A stretch of 64,000 bases of DNA from Actinokineospora auranticolor (GCF_002934265.1 NZ_PTIX01000012.1:1-64000); one strand, 5' to 3'. Shown: positions 50,331 through 59,877, counted from the first letter of the stretch. Numbers and translations are program-made. Notes: generated from the letters alone by a model not told the origin.

Positions 50331-52052
50331 ATGGCCGGGAAGGTCCGGACCGGGGTGGCGCTGGTCGCCGTGGGTCTACTCGCAGGCGGCACGGTGACGA
50401 GCGCGACGCCGAACCCGCCGGGGAGGTTCGACCGCCCCGAGATGGGGTTCGCCGCGCCGAGCACCGTGCTGCGCGACGGCCCTCCGGCGTCGGTGGGGCT
50501 GGACCCGGCGCCGATCCGCGAGGCCGACACCGCGATAGCCGAGTGGACGCGGGGCGGCTCACCGCTCTACCCGGGCGCGGTCACGCTCTTGGCGCACAAC
50601 GGCGTCATCGTCGACCGGACGGCCGTAGGGCACGCGGTTAAGTACGCCGACGCGCAGGCGGAGTTACCGGCCGACCGCCAGGTACCCATGCGCCGGGACA
50701 CCATCTTCGACGTCGCCTCGATGAGCAAGCTCTTCACCTCGGTAGCGGTCATGTGCCTGGTGGACGACGGTCGCGTGCGGGTCGGCGAGCGCGTGTCGGT
50801 CTACCTGCCGGAGTTCGGCGTCAACGGCAAGGAATCCATCACCGTCCAGCAGTTGCTCACACACACCTCCGGCCTCGAACCGACCATCCCGCTCTGGCGC
50901 GACTGGCCGGACCGCGCGTCCCGGATCAAGGCGGTCATGGACCGCGCGCCCGCCACGCCCCCGGGTGTGTCCTTTACGTACTCCGACCTGAACCTGATCA
51001 CCCTGGGCGTGTTGGTCGAACGGCTGAGCGGCAAGCCGCTCGACAACTTTGTCGCCGAACGCATCACCGCGCCACTACGCCTCACCGATACCGGCTACAA
51101 CCCCCCAGCGACCAAACTCGACCGGATAGCCGCGACGGAGTTCCAGGCCTCCCCACCGCGAGGCATGGTCCGCGGGCAGGTGCACGACGAGAACGCGTGG
51201 GCACTCGGTGGGGTCGCCGGGCACGCGGGGGTGTTCTCCACGGCGGACGACTTGGCCGTGCTGGGTCAGGCGATCCTCAATGGAGGCACTTACGCCGGAA
51301 GGCGGATTCTGCGGCAAGACACGGTGCGGGCGATGTTGACGAACTACAACACTTCTTTCCCCGAAGACGCGCACGGACTCGGGTTCGAACTCGACCAACC
51401 CTGGTACATGGGCGGCCTCTCCGGCCCCCACTCCGCCGGGCACACCGGGTTCACGGGCACCTCGCTGGTACTCGACCCGGCATCGCGCTCGATCGCCATC
51501 CTGCTGACCAACCGGGTCCACCCGGGGCGGGACCGGGGTTCGATCAACGCCGCCCGGCAGGAACTGGCCACCGGGCTGTCCCGCGCCCTCGCGGTCCGCC
51601 CCTCAGCGGGCGAGCGGCACTGGTCCACCGGTCTCGGCGACTCGGCCGAGGCGACGCTCACCGGGCCCGCCCTCCCGGGCACCCGCGCGCTGCGGGTCGG
51701 GTTCGACGCCTTCGTCGACGCGGGCCCCGGCGACGAGTTGCGGCTGGAGGCCACCGACAGGAACGGCTCGTGGCGGAGCGTGCTCGTGCGTGCGACCGGC
51801 CCGGGTGCTCCGGTTGGCGAAACATCGGCTTTGTCCGGTTATGGCCATCGCAGTTGGTGGAGAGTCAACGCAATCGCGCCGGTCAGCGACAAGATCACTC
51901 TGCGCTGGCGCTACCTCACGGATAGTCGCTACACCGGCCGGGGAGTAATCGTGGATCGGATACTCGTGACCGACGGTAGTCGGATGCTGCTCAACGGTGA
52001 GAAAGAACCCCACTTGATGCGACCGGTCGGGTGGGAACTTGGAAGTCATTGA
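50331..52052 (+). CDS. Secreted serine hydrolase, class C beta-lactamase fold
   Basis: A 573-aa exported protein with the AmpC-like fold: SxxK in 'DVASMSKLFTS' (about residue 130), Y-x-N-like 'YSDLN', and the third motif 'AGHTGFTGTS'. A C-terminal beta-sandwich extension (about residues 430-573) is extra compared with typical family members. It follows namZ by 9 bp. In Bacillus clusters a similar gene (amlB/ybbE type) accompanies nagZ and namZ. The likely role is peptide trimming or D,D-carboxypeptidase/esterase action on cell-wall fragments. Confidence 0.85.
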   Translation: MAGKVRTGVALVAVGLLAGGTVTSATPNPPGRFDRPEMGFAAPSTVLRDGPPASVGLDPAPIREADTAIAEWTRGGSPLYPGAVTLLAHNGVIVDRTAVGHAVKYADAQAELPADRQVPMRRDTIFDVASMSKLFTSVAVMCLVDDGRVRVGERVSVYLPEFGVNGKESITVQQLLTHTSGLEPTIPLWRDWPDRASRIKAVMDRAPATPPGVSFTYSDLNLITLGVLVERLSGKPLDNFVAERITAPLRLTDTGYNPPATKLDRIAATEFQASPPRGMVRGQVHDENAWALGGVAGHAGVFSTADDLAVLGQAILNGGTYAGRRILRQDTVRAMLTNYNTSFPEDAHGLGFELDQPWYMGGLSGPHSAGHTGFTGTSLVLDPASRSIAILLTNRVHPGRDRGSINAARQELATGLSRALAVRPSAGERHWSTGLGDSAEATLTGPALPGTRALRVGFDAFVDAGPGDELRLEATDRNGSWRSVLVRATGPGAPVGETSALSGYGHRSWWRVNAIAPVSDKITLRWRYLTDSRYTGRGVIVDRILVTDGSRMLLNGEKEPHLMRPVGWELGSH

Positions 52053-52205
52053 CGATCAGACGCTAACAATCCGCGTTCGCGTAGCGATGCGGTGGTCAAG
52101 CCCCCACCAGGGCCGACCACGACGATGAACGCGGTTCGGTAGCGTTCCCGCCGCGGTGCCACACAGCGCCTTGTACTACCCCGTAACTGTTAGTAAGTTT
52201 CCCAC

Positions 52206-53138
52206 GTGAGTGCGAGTCAAATGACAGCAGAACACAGCGAGTCAAGCCCGTTGGTCCGCATTCGCTCGCTCCTGCCCGGCCTGGCCCGTGCGGAGCAGCG
52301 GGTCGCCAAGGTCGTGCTCGACAGCCCGTCCACCGTGGCGCGGCGCAGCATCACCGAGGTCGCCGAGGCCGCCGGTACGAGTGAGACGACCGTGACCCGG
52401 TTCTGCAAGGCGATCGGCGTCGGGGGTTACCCCGAGCTGCGCATCGCCCTTGCGGCCGACACGGCCCGCACGGCGGCGCGAGCCGACCGCGACCTGGGCG
52501 GTGAGATCGCACCGGACGACGACCTCAAGACGGTCGTCGGCAAGGTCACCTTCGCCGACGCCCGCGCCGTCGAGGAGACCTCCGAGCAACTCGACATCGA
52601 CGTGCTCGCCAAGGTCGTCGAGGCCTTGGCGACCGCGGGTCGGGTGGACGTCTACGGTGTGGGCGCCAGCGCCTTCGTCGCCGCCGACCTGCAGCAGAAG
52701 CTGCACCGCATCGGTCGGGTCAGCTTCGCGTGGAACGACACGCACATCATGCTGACCTCCGCGGCGGTACTCGGTCCGGGTGACGTCGCGGTTGCCATCT
52801 CGCACACCGGCGCCACGGCGGACACCGTCGAGGCGCTGCGGACGGCTCGGGAGCACGGCGCGACCACGGTCGCGCTCACGAACTACCCGACCTCCCCGAT
52901 CGCCGAGGTCGCCGACCTGGTGCTGACCACCGCGGCCAGGGAGACCACGTTCCGCTCGGGCGCCACGGCGAGCCGCATCGCGCAGCTCACCGTCGTCGAC
53001 TGCCTGTTCATCGGCGTCGCCCAGCACCACCTCGACCAGTCGATCAAGGCGCTGGACTCCACCCGGGACGCGGTCGGCCCGCACCGGCTGGAGACCAGGC
53101 ACGACGGCAGGCGCAAGCCGAGAGAGACCGGGAAGTGA
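52206..53138 (+). CDS. murR: MurR/RpiR-family regulator
   Basis: A 310-aa regulator with an N-terminal HTH_6 domain ('RVAKVVLDSPSTVARRSITE', 'TSETTVTRFCKAIG') and a C-terminal SIS domain ('VDVYGVGASAFVAADLQQKL', 'VAISHTGATADTVEAL') that binds a phosphosugar, presumably MurNAc-6-phosphate. It precedes murQ. GTG 52206 is taken; ATG 52221 is in frame. It lies 153 bp after the hydrolase gene, so a separate promoter is likely. An 'aactgttagtaagtt' imperfect palindrome just upstream may be its operator. Confidence 0.85.
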   Translation: MSASQMTAEHSESSPLVRIRSLLPGLARAEQRVAKVVLDSPSTVARRSITEVAEAAGTSETTVTRFCKAIGVGGYPELRIALAADTARTAARADRDLGGEIAPDDDLKTVVGKVTFADARAVEETSEQLDIDVLAKVVEALATAGRVDVYGVGASAFVAADLQQKLHRIGRVSFAWNDTHIMLTSAAVLGPGDVAVAISHTGATADTVEALRTAREHGATTVALTNYPTSPIAEVADLVLTTAARETTFRSGATASRIAQLTVVDCLFIGVAQHHLDQSIKALDSTRDAVGPHRLETRHDGRRKPRETGK

Positions 53139-53181
53139 CCCGTGGTGCGCGGTTCCGCCGCGCCGGGAAGGGGGACCTGAG

Positions 53182-54105
53182 ATGACCGTGCCACGCCAGT
53201 CGATCCACGTCGAATCCCCAACCGAGTGGCGGAACCCGCGCACCACGGAGATCGACCGGATGTCGACGCTGCAGATCCTGCGGACGATCAACTCCGAGGA
53301 CCAGCTGGTGCCCGCCGCCGTCGCCGCCGCGCTGCCCCAGCTGGGCCGCGCGGTGGACAAGGCCACGGAAGCGCTGCGCACCGGTCACCGCGTGCACTAC
53401 GTGGGCGCGGGCACCTCGGGCAGGCTCGCCACGCTCGACGCCGCCGAGCTCGCCCCCACCTACAACGTCCCCGACGACTGGTTCCAGGTGCACCACGCGG
53501 GCGGCACGGCCGCGCTGCGGGTCACCGCGGAGGGCGCCGAGGACGACGAGTTGGCGGGCGCCGCCGAGATGCGGCGCGACGTCCGACCCGGCGACTTCGT
53601 GCTGGGCCTGACCGCGTCCGGGCGCACCCCCTACGTGTTGGGGGCGTTGGCCGCGGCGCGCGAGATCGGCGCCACTACGGCGCTGGTGTCGAACAACCCG
53701 GACTCCATCGTCCCCGGGGTGGACCTGATGATCGCCGTGGACACCGGTCCGGAGGCGATCTCGGGGTCGACCAGGATGAAGGCGGGGACGGCGCAGAAGA
53801 TCCTGCTGACCTCGTTCTCCACCGCGGTCATGGTGAAGATGGGGCGCACCTACTCGAACCTGATGGTCAGCATGCGGGCCTCCAACGCCAAGTTGCGCGG
53901 TCGCAGCCTGCGCATCCTGCGGGAGGCCACCGGATCGGGCCCCCAGGAGTGCACCGCGGCCCTGATGGCGGCCCACGGCGACCTCAAGGTGGCCATGGTC
54001 CACCTGCTCTCCGGCGTGGACATCCGCGACGCGGCCCGCGCGCTGGCCGAGGCCAGCGGCCACGTCCGCCGCGCACTCGGCCTCCTCGCCGCGCCCGTGC
54101 TCTGA
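53182..54105 (+). CDS. murQ: N-acetylmuramic acid 6-phosphate etherase
   Basis: A 307-aa SIS-fold lyase with all MurQ landmarks: 'VESPTEWRNPRTTEIDRMST', 'VHYVGAGTSGRLATLDAAEL', the catalytic Glu in 'TAEGAEDDELAG' and 'GPEAISGSTRMKAGTAQK'. It converts MurNAc-6-P to GlcNAc-6-P and lactate in the cytoplasm. ATG 53182 follows 'ggggga'. It lies 43 bp after murR. A MurNAc transporter or kinase gene is not in the window. Confidence 0.95.
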   Translation: MTVPRQSIHVESPTEWRNPRTTEIDRMSTLQILRTINSEDQLVPAAVAAALPQLGRAVDKATEALRTGHRVHYVGAGTSGRLATLDAAELAPTYNVPDDWFQVHHAGGTAALRVTAEGAEDDELAGAAEMRRDVRPGDFVLGLTASGRTPYVLGALAAAREIGATTALVSNNPDSIVPGVDLMIAVDTGPEAISGSTRMKAGTAQKILLTSFSTAVMVKMGRTYSNLMVSMRASNAKLRGRSLRILREATGSGPQECTAALMAAHGDLKVAMVHLLSGVDIRDAARALAEASGHVRRALGLLAAPVL

Positions 54106-54138
54106 TCCGGGTGAGCGGAAAACGCGATCAATAGCGAA

Positions 54139-54170
54139 ACTCCCCGGGGACGGATCCGTCCCCGGGGAGT
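54139..54170. terminator. 32-bp perfect palindrome between convergent genes
   Basis: ACTCCCCGGGGACGGA and its complement form a perfect, loop-less palindrome in the 77-bp gap between murQ (plus) and the small secreted protein gene (minus), fitting a bidirectional terminator. Confidence 0.75.
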
Positions 54171-54182
54171 GGCCGCGGCGAA

Positions 54183-54476
54183 CTAATAGTGGCACCCCTG
54201 GATGCGGCCGTCGTTGACGATGTATCCGTCGCTGTGACCATTCCCGTGGCCCAAGGCGTAGCCGTCACCACGCACCTCGTGCAGCCGGAAACCGCCACCC
54301 GCGTCAATGGTGTAAACGTGCTTCCCGCCGGGCGAGTCGAACACCCAGGTGTTGCGGTCGACGTGGCAGAGCGGACCACCTTCGGACGCCTGCGCGGGCA
54401 CGCTGACCACGGTCACGGCCACCATCGCGCCCAGGCTCGCGACCACTAGCGCGAACCGACGAATACTGCTGCTCAT
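54183..54476 (-). CDS. Small secreted protein of unknown function
   Basis: A 97-aa protein with a clear signal peptide ('RFALVVASLGAMVAVTVVSV', cleaved after 'AQA') and a mature part of about 65 residues rich in Gly, His and Asp ('NTWVFDSPGGKHVYTIDAGG', 'ALGHGNGHSDGYIVNDGRI'). Two Cys may form one disulphide. ATG 54476 follows 'agagggg'. The mature part resembles small secreted proteins of other actinomycetes. No function assigned. Confidence 0.7.
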   Translation of the reverse strand: MSSSIRRFALVVASLGAMVAVTVVSVPAQASEGGPLCHVDRNTWVFDSPGGKHVYTIDAGGGFRLHEVRGDGYALGHGNGHSDGYIVNDGRIQGCHY

Positions 54477-54629
54477 GAACCCCTCTTACCCATTGACGAG
54501 GACTGCTATCGGTTAGTTCCTATCTCACCAAAAGCGGTCCGAGATAGGAATCGGCCAATCGGGTTGAGGCAGTCAGAGCTGCCATAACTCCGCGCCAGCG
54601 AGGAGTTATGCGAAATTGGCAGGAATTCG

Positions 54630-55373
54630 TCAGCCGGTAGCGGCGTCGGCGATGCTCGTGGCCTCGCGGGCACCTGCCTGGACTGCCTCGCAGCAGAAGA
54701 CGATCCAGGCGGCGATGGCGTCCGGGTCTCCGGTGGTGAAGCCGTCCGCCAACGCGCCGTAGTGGTCGCGTCGGCGCATGAAGGCGACCTCCGGTACGGC
54801 GAGGCCCTTGGGATCCAGGCCGGTGCCGATGAGGGTCAGTCGGGCCGCCGCTCGGGCTACTACGCCGTCGGCGGTGCCGAAGGGTGTCAACGCCAGCAGC
54901 TCGCCGTGGACAATGGCGGCCAAGACCGGGCCCGGCACCTTCGTACCGCCCGCGACCAGGCCCGCGAGCAAGTCGAGCCTGCTCGTCACGCCCAAGCCCG
55001 CGCGGGGACGGCCCAGGGACTCCTCGTCGGTCAGGTCGGCGGCGGCGAGTACGTGCAGCTTGGCGAGGGCCTGCATGGGGGCTCGTTCCCACGTCGGCAG
55101 CAACGGGCCCAGTGCCTCGGCGACCCGCAGCGCACCCGCCAAGACAGGGTCGCGGACCTCCCCCTCCTCCGGGATCTCCGGATCGCCACCGTCCAAGACA
55201 GCCGACGCGCGGGCAGCGCGCACGGACGCCTCCGCGGCCGTCGCGGGCCAACCCCGGCGGTTGGTCGGGTGGCGGTGGACGTCGGCGACCGCGTCGCGGG
55301 CGGCGGCCACGGCATCGGTGATGCCGGGCAGGTCGAGCAGCGGGGCCAGCGGATCTGTCACGCCGCCGGACAC
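54630..55373 (-). CDS. Fic-fold protein with degenerate active site
   Basis: A 247-aa helical protein. The segment 'ALTPFGTADGVVARAAARL' (about residues 160-178) occupies the place of the Fic motif HPFxxGNGRxxR: Phe, a Gly and the final Arg are kept, but the catalytic His is Thr and the NGR core is altered. 'AKLHVLAAADLTDEESLGRP' matches the region preceding the flap. It is known as an 'oxidoreductase'-annotated family near acs in this order of bacteria. AMP transfer is unlikely. Downstream (54477-54629) there is no gene. Confidence 0.65.
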   Translation of the reverse strand: MSGGVTDPLAPLLDLPGITDAVAAARDAVADVHRHPTNRRGWPATAAEASVRAARASAVLDGGDPEIPEEGEVRDPVLAGALRVAEALGPLLPTWERAPMQALAKLHVLAAADLTDEESLGRPRAGLGVTSRLDLLAGLVAGGTKVPGPVLAAIVHGELLALTPFGTADGVVARAAARLTLIGTGLDPKGLAVPEVAFMRRRDHYGALADGFTTGDPDAIAAWIVFCCEAVQAGAREATSIADAATG

Positions 55374-55383
55374 TACCGGCGCC

Positions 55384-56715
55384 TCACAGCGGCGTGTCGA
55401 GGATCCGCGCGGGCAGCGCCGGGCAGACCCGGACCTGATTCCGACCGCCCTCCTTGGCCTCGGCCAGCGCCTGGTCGGCGCACTCCTGCAGGGTGGCCAG
55501 GTCCGCGCCGTGCTCCGGGGAGAACGCGATCCCCCCGGAGATGGTGAAGCCGCCGACCCACTCGGCGCGACCCGCCTTGGTCAGCCGCACCATCATCGAC
55601 TCCACGGACGCGCGGACGAGCTCGGCGACGGCCCACGCGTCGGAGCGGGTCGTGCTCGGCACCACGACCGAGAACTCCTCACCGCCCCACCGGCACACGA
55701 GGTCGTCGGACCCCACGGAGTCGCGCAGCACCGCCGCCAAGCCCTTCAGCACCTCGTTCGCGCCGAGGTGCCCCAGCCGCGAGTTGACCTGCTTGAACCG
55801 GTCGAGGTCGAACATCAGCACCGCGGTCCGCCGCTGCCTGGCGTGGTCGGCCAGCAGCGCGAGCGCCGCGGCGCGGTTGAACCCGCGCTGGTTGGCCAGG
55901 CCGGTCAGGGGGTCGTGCAGCGCGTCGACCTCCAACCGGTCGCGCTCCTGCTCCAGGAGCTCGATCCGCTGCGTGTGCCGGGTGTACGCCACTACTACGA
56001 CCAGCACGCCCACAAGAAGCGCCCCATTGGCGACACCGGCACCCCACGCGCCGACCAAGCCCAGGCAGAGCGTGACGACCAGGTCGAAGTTCTGTCGCCG
56101 ATCGCCCAGCATGCCCACCAACGACCAACCGGTGCGCAGACCGCGCGCGACACCGATAACGACCGTCTGCGCGACGTAGTAGAGCGCGAACGCGGCGGTG
56201 ACCATGAGTGCCGCCGACGCCACCCGCTCCGGTGGGATCGGCGCGCCTCGAACCCAGTCGTGCACCCCGGACACAGTCGCCACGGCGTGCGCGGCCAGGA
56301 CGGACGAGGTGACGGCGCAGGTCGTGAACACATAGCGACCGAGTGGTTTCCTTATGATGAAGTACCGCCGCAACCGGATCGCCAACACCAGGACGACCAC
56401 TACAGGAACCGGCAGCAACAACGCGCCCGCGAAGGTCCACACCCCCGCGTGGTCAATGTGCTCACCGGTGACGGGAGCGGCCCAGCGGCGCATCTCCGCA
56501 GTGCGGGTGGCCTCTATGTGCGCGACGGCGCACGCGGTCAACAGCCCCAGGACCCACAACGAGTACCCGTCGACCGGCCCCGCGGCCAACGTGCTTACAA
56601 CCACCCACGCGCAGACGGCGACCTCGGCGGCGATTATCCAGAGGAAGCCCGCCGCGGTGGTGTGACCACGCAGGTCGAGCGCCCTGATCCGACGAGCGAC
56701 GGCTAGCCCGCGCAC
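55384..56715 (-). CDS. Membrane-bound diguanylate cyclase (GGDEF)
   Basis: A protein of about 443 aa with six or more predicted membrane helices in the N-terminal 250 residues and a GGDEF domain starting at 'DALHDPLTGLANQRGFNRAA'. The catalytic motif is 'WGGEEFSV' (GGEEF, active variant), with 'MFDLDRFKQVNSRLGH' as metal-binding helix. No RxxD inhibitory site is evident directly upstream. It makes c-di-GMP in response to an unknown membrane signal. GTG 56715 has 'gggggagg' upstream; earlier in-frame GTGs exist. Confidence 0.83.
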   Translation of the reverse strand: MRGLAVARRIRALDLRGHTTAAGFLWIIAAEVAVCAWVVVSTLAAGPVDGYSLWVLGLLTACAVAHIEATRTAEMRRWAAPVTGEHIDHAGVWTFAGALLLPVPVVVVLVLAIRLRRYFIIRKPLGRYVFTTCAVTSSVLAAHAVATVSGVHDWVRGAPIPPERVASAALMVTAAFALYYVAQTVVIGVARGLRTGWSLVGMLGDRRQNFDLVVTLCLGLVGAWGAGVANGALLVGVLVVVVAYTRHTQRIELLEQERDRLEVDALHDPLTGLANQRGFNRAAALALLADHARQRRTAVLMFDLDRFKQVNSRLGHLGANEVLKGLAAVLRDSVGSDDLVCRWGGEEFSVVVPSTTRSDAWAVAELVRASVESMMVRLTKAGRAEWVGGFTISGGIAFSPEHGADLATLQECADQALAEAKEGGRNQVRVCPALPARILDTPL

Positions 56716-57050
56716 ATCAACAGCACCTCCCCCGACTATGTCGGACAGCACAGTCCGACCCCGGATCGGTGCGGTGCGGCCAGTGGAGGAAGTACTCTGG
56801 CGCACCGGTTTTCACCTTGCCGGGCCCCGTAGACCACGGTACGTCTCCGCAAGACCACTTTCCGCGAAATCGGCCGGGGACAGCCGAACGGAGCAGACTC
56901 CGCCCGATCGGCGGAGCCCGAACCGGGGCGTTACTGGTCTATACCTATGCGGTGTCGGACTGTCATGCGCGACCCGCGCGCACTAGATTCCACTCGACAC
57001 CCGGCCGCGCCCGCCGGAGAAGCCGGTATTCACCCGAGGAGGTCAGTTCC
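56716..57050. other. Divergent intergenic region (GGDEF / acs promoters)
   Basis: No gene. It contains TCGGAC-AGCACA-GTCCGA, an inverted repeat near 56740-56760 next to the GGDEF start, and possible -10 sequences for acs ('TAGATT' near 56986). The acs ribosome site 'gaggagg' lies at about 57036-57042. Confidence 0.4.
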
Positions 57051-59030
57051 ATGACCGAGCAGTCCGGTCAGAGTCCGACGCTGGACAACCTGTCGACGGA
57101 GAGCAGGGTGTTCGCCCCGTCCGACGAGTTCAGCGGCGCGGCGAACGTGGGGGCGGCGGCGTACGAGCAGGCTGCGCGGGACCGCGAGGGGTTCTGGGCC
57201 GAGCAGGCCGAGCGGCTCACCTGGGACACCAAGTGGTCGCAGGTGCTGGACTGGGACAACGCGCCCTTCGCCAAGTGGTTCGTCGGCGGCAAGCTGAACG
57301 TCGCGGTCAACTGCGTCGACCGGCACGTCGAGGCGGGCCTGGGCGACCGCGTGGCCATCCACTGGGTCGGCGAGCCGGGTGACGGCCGCACCATCACCTA
57401 CGCCGACCTGCACCGCGAGGTGTCCAAGACCGCCAACGCGCTCACCGAGCTGGGGCTGAACGCGGGCGACCGCGTCGCCATCCAGATGCCGATGATCCCC
57501 GAGGCCATCTTCTCCATGCTGGCCTGCGCCCGCCTTGGCCTGGTGCACAGCGTCGTCTTCGGCGGCTTCTCCTCCACCGCGCTGCGCTCGCGCATCGACG
57601 ACGCGCAGGCCCGGCTGCTGATCACCTCCGACGGGCAGTACCGGCGCGGCGCGCCCGCCCCGATGAAGGACAACACCGACGAGGCCACCGCGCACACCCC
57701 GTCCATCGAGCACGTGCTGGTGGTGCGCCGCACCGGCGGCGAGGTCGGCTGGACCGAGGGCCGCGACATCTGGTGGCACGACCTGGTGGACCGCCAGGCG
57801 GACACGCACGAGGCGCAGGCGTTCGACGCCGAGCACCCGCTGTTCATCCTGTACACCAGCGGCACCACGGGTAACCCGAAGGGCATCCTGCACACCTCCG
57901 GCGGGTACCTCACCCAGGCCTCTTACACCCACCACGCCGTCTTCGACCTCAAGCCGGAGACCGACGTCTACTGGTGCACCGCCGACATCGGCTGGATCAC
58001 CGGCCACACCTACATCGTCTACGGCCCGCTGTCCAACGCCGCGACGCAGGTGGTCTACGAGGGCACCCCGAACACCCCGCACGAGGGCCGCCACTGGGAG
58101 ATCATCCAGGAGCACGGGGTCTCGATCTACTACACCGCGCCCACGCTGATCCGCACGTTCATGAAGTGGGGCGCGGACATCCCGGCCCGCTACGACCTGT
58201 CGAGCCTGCGCGTGCTGGGCAGCGTCGGCGAGCCGATCAACCCCGAGGCGTGGATCTGGTACCGGGAGAACGTCGGCGCGAACCGCACGCCGATCGTGGA
58301 CACCTGGTGGCAGACCGAGACCGGCGCCATCATGATCAGCCCGCTGCCCGGTGTGACGCACACCAAGCCGGGCTCGGCGCAGCGCCCGCTGCCGGGCATC
58401 TCGGCCAAGGTCGTCGACGACAAGGCCGTCGAGGTCCCGCACGGCGGTGGCGGCTACCTGGTGCTCGACGAGCCGTGGCCGTCGATGCTGCGCGGCATCT
58501 GGGGCGACGAGGAGCGCTACCGCGACACCTACTGGTCGCGCTTCGCCGAGGAGGGCTTCTACTTCGCCGGTGACGGCGCCAAGTACGACAACGACGGCGA
58601 CATCTGGCTGCTGGGCCGGGTCGACGACGTGATGAACGTCTCCGGCCACCGGATCTCCACCACCGAGGTGGAGTCGGCGCTGGTGTCGCACCCGACGGTG
58701 GCCGAGGCCGCGGTCGTCGGCGCCACCGACGCGACCACCGGCCAGGGCATCGTGGCCTTCGTCATCCTGCGCGGCTCGGCGGCGCCGTCGCCGGACACCG
58801 TGAAGACGCTGCGCGACCACGTGGCCAGCGAGATCGGCCCGATCGCGAAGCCCCGGCAGATCCTGATCGTCAACGAGCTGCCCAAGACCCGCAGCGGCAA
58901 GATCATGCGGCGGCTGCTGCGCGACGTCGCCGAGAACCGCGACATCGGCGACACCACCACCCTCGCCGACTCCGCGGTCATGGAGCTGATCAGCAGCGGC
59001 CTCAAGAGCTCCACCAGTAGCGAGGATTAA
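57051..59030 (+). CDS. acs: Acetyl-CoA synthetase (AMP-forming)
   Basis: A 659-aa ANL-superfamily ligase. 'TKWSQVLDWDNAPFAKWFVG' and 'GGKLNVAVNCVDRHV' are the Acs-specific N-terminus. 'YTSGTTGNPKGILHTSGGYL' is the nucleotide-binding motif, with 'WWQTETGAIMISPLPG' and the C-terminal 'KTRSGKIMRRLLRD' containing the acetylation-regulated catalytic Lys. It activates acetate to acetyl-CoA. ATG 57051 follows 'gaggagg'. Its position downstream of the Tad/ssd region is conserved in actinobacteria. Confidence 0.96.
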   Translation: MTEQSGQSPTLDNLSTESRVFAPSDEFSGAANVGAAAYEQAARDREGFWAEQAERLTWDTKWSQVLDWDNAPFAKWFVGGKLNVAVNCVDRHVEAGLGDRVAIHWVGEPGDGRTITYADLHREVSKTANALTELGLNAGDRVAIQMPMIPEAIFSMLACARLGLVHSVVFGGFSSTALRSRIDDAQARLLITSDGQYRRGAPAPMKDNTDEATAHTPSIEHVLVVRRTGGEVGWTEGRDIWWHDLVDRQADTHEAQAFDAEHPLFILYTSGTTGNPKGILHTSGGYLTQASYTHHAVFDLKPETDVYWCTADIGWITGHTYIVYGPLSNAATQVVYEGTPNTPHEGRHWEIIQEHGVSIYYTAPTLIRTFMKWGADIPARYDLSSLRVLGSVGEPINPEAWIWYRENVGANRTPIVDTWWQTETGAIMISPLPGVTHTKPGSAQRPLPGISAKVVDDKAVEVPHGGGGYLVLDEPWPSMLRGIWGDEERYRDTYWSRFAEEGFYFAGDGAKYDNDGDIWLLGRVDDVMNVSGHRISTTEVESALVSHPTVAEAAVVGATDATTGQGIVAFVILRGSAAPSPDTVKTLRDHVASEIGPIAKPRQILIVNELPKTRSGKIMRRLLRDVAENRDIGDTTTLADSAVMELISSGLKSSTSSED

Positions 59031-59050
59031 CGAAGTACCGGTCTTGTGAG

Positions 59051-59080
59051 GAGCCCCTCGTCCTAGCGGACGGGGGGCTC
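59051..59080. terminator. Hairpin between acs and the convergent acyltransferase gene
   Basis: A 13-bp stem (GAGCCCCTCGTCC pairing with GGACGGGGGGCTC, one G-U pair) with loop TAGC. It follows acs by 20 bp and overlaps the last codons of the minus-strand gene, so it can serve both. Confidence 0.7.
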
Positions 59081-59809
59081 TTCGCCGCGCAGCTCCGCCA
59101 GCAGCTCGGTGATGGCGTGCATGATGCGCTTGGTCGCCTGGTCCATCGCCGCGCGGTCGGTGCCCTCGATGTCGGACAGGTCCACCGGGTCCCCCGCGAT
59201 GATGTCGACCGTCTTGCGCGGGAACAGCTTCGGGAACTTCGCGGTCGCGGGCAACAACGCGTGCGTACCCCAGTTGACCACCGGGATCACCGGTGCGCCG
59301 GTTTCCAGCGCCACGCGCGCGACACCGTTCTTGACCCGCTGCGACGGCCAGTGGTCGACGTCGTCGGAGAAGCCCGCCTCCGGGAAGAACATCACGCACT
59401 CACCGCGCTGGACAGCCTCAACCGCGCCGGTGAACGCGTCCCGCGCGCGGGAGGTGTTGCGCTCCACCGGGATGTGACCGCCACCCGCGACCACCTTGCC
59501 GATGACCGGCACCTTCCACAGGCTCGCCTTGGCCAGGTACCGGGGGATCCGGCCCGCCGACAGGGCGAACGCGGTGACCGTGACCGGGTCGGCGAACGAC
59601 AGGTGGTTCGACGCCAGCAGCAAGCCGCCGGTTTTGGGCAGCTTGTCCCGACCGCGGAAGCGCAGGCGGGTGGCCAGCGCCATGAGCGGCCAGATCAGAT
59701 CGATGGCGAGGCTGAACCAGAAGCCGCGCCCGCGCCTCGGCACCCGGAACATCATCCCGATCGCCCGCAACGTGCCCATCGGCTTACCCGGTCCACTGGA
59801 GTCGTTCAC
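59063..59809 (-). CDS. 1-acylglycerol-3-phosphate acyltransferase-like (PlsC family)
   Basis: A protein of about 248 aa with the acyltransferase motif I 'NHLSFAD' (H-x4-D), motif II-like 'GGHIPVERNTSRARDAF' and motif III 'MFFPEAGFS' (usual FPEGTRS is altered to PEAGFS), then 'VIPVVNWGTHAL'. An N-terminal membrane-associated helix is present. It acts in phospholipid synthesis at the membrane. GTG 59809 chosen; a GTG 18 bp upstream is in frame. Confidence 0.83.
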   Translation of the reverse strand: MNDSSGPGKPMGTLRAIGMMFRVPRRGRGFWFSLAIDLIWPLMALATRLRFRGRDKLPKTGGLLLASNHLSFADPVTVTAFALSAGRIPRYLAKASLWKVPVIGKVVAGGGHIPVERNTSRARDAFTGAVEAVQRGECVMFFPEAGFSDDVDHWPSQRVKNGVARVALETGAPVIPVVNWGTHALLPATAKFPKLFPRKTVDIIAGDPVDLSDIEGTDRAAMDQATKRIMHAITELLAELRGEEPPVR

Positions 59810-59877
59810 GCCGCAATCCTGCTGCACAACTCCCGGTGGTGGTGGTCGGATCCCCGATCACGGCGGAGAATGCCCCG

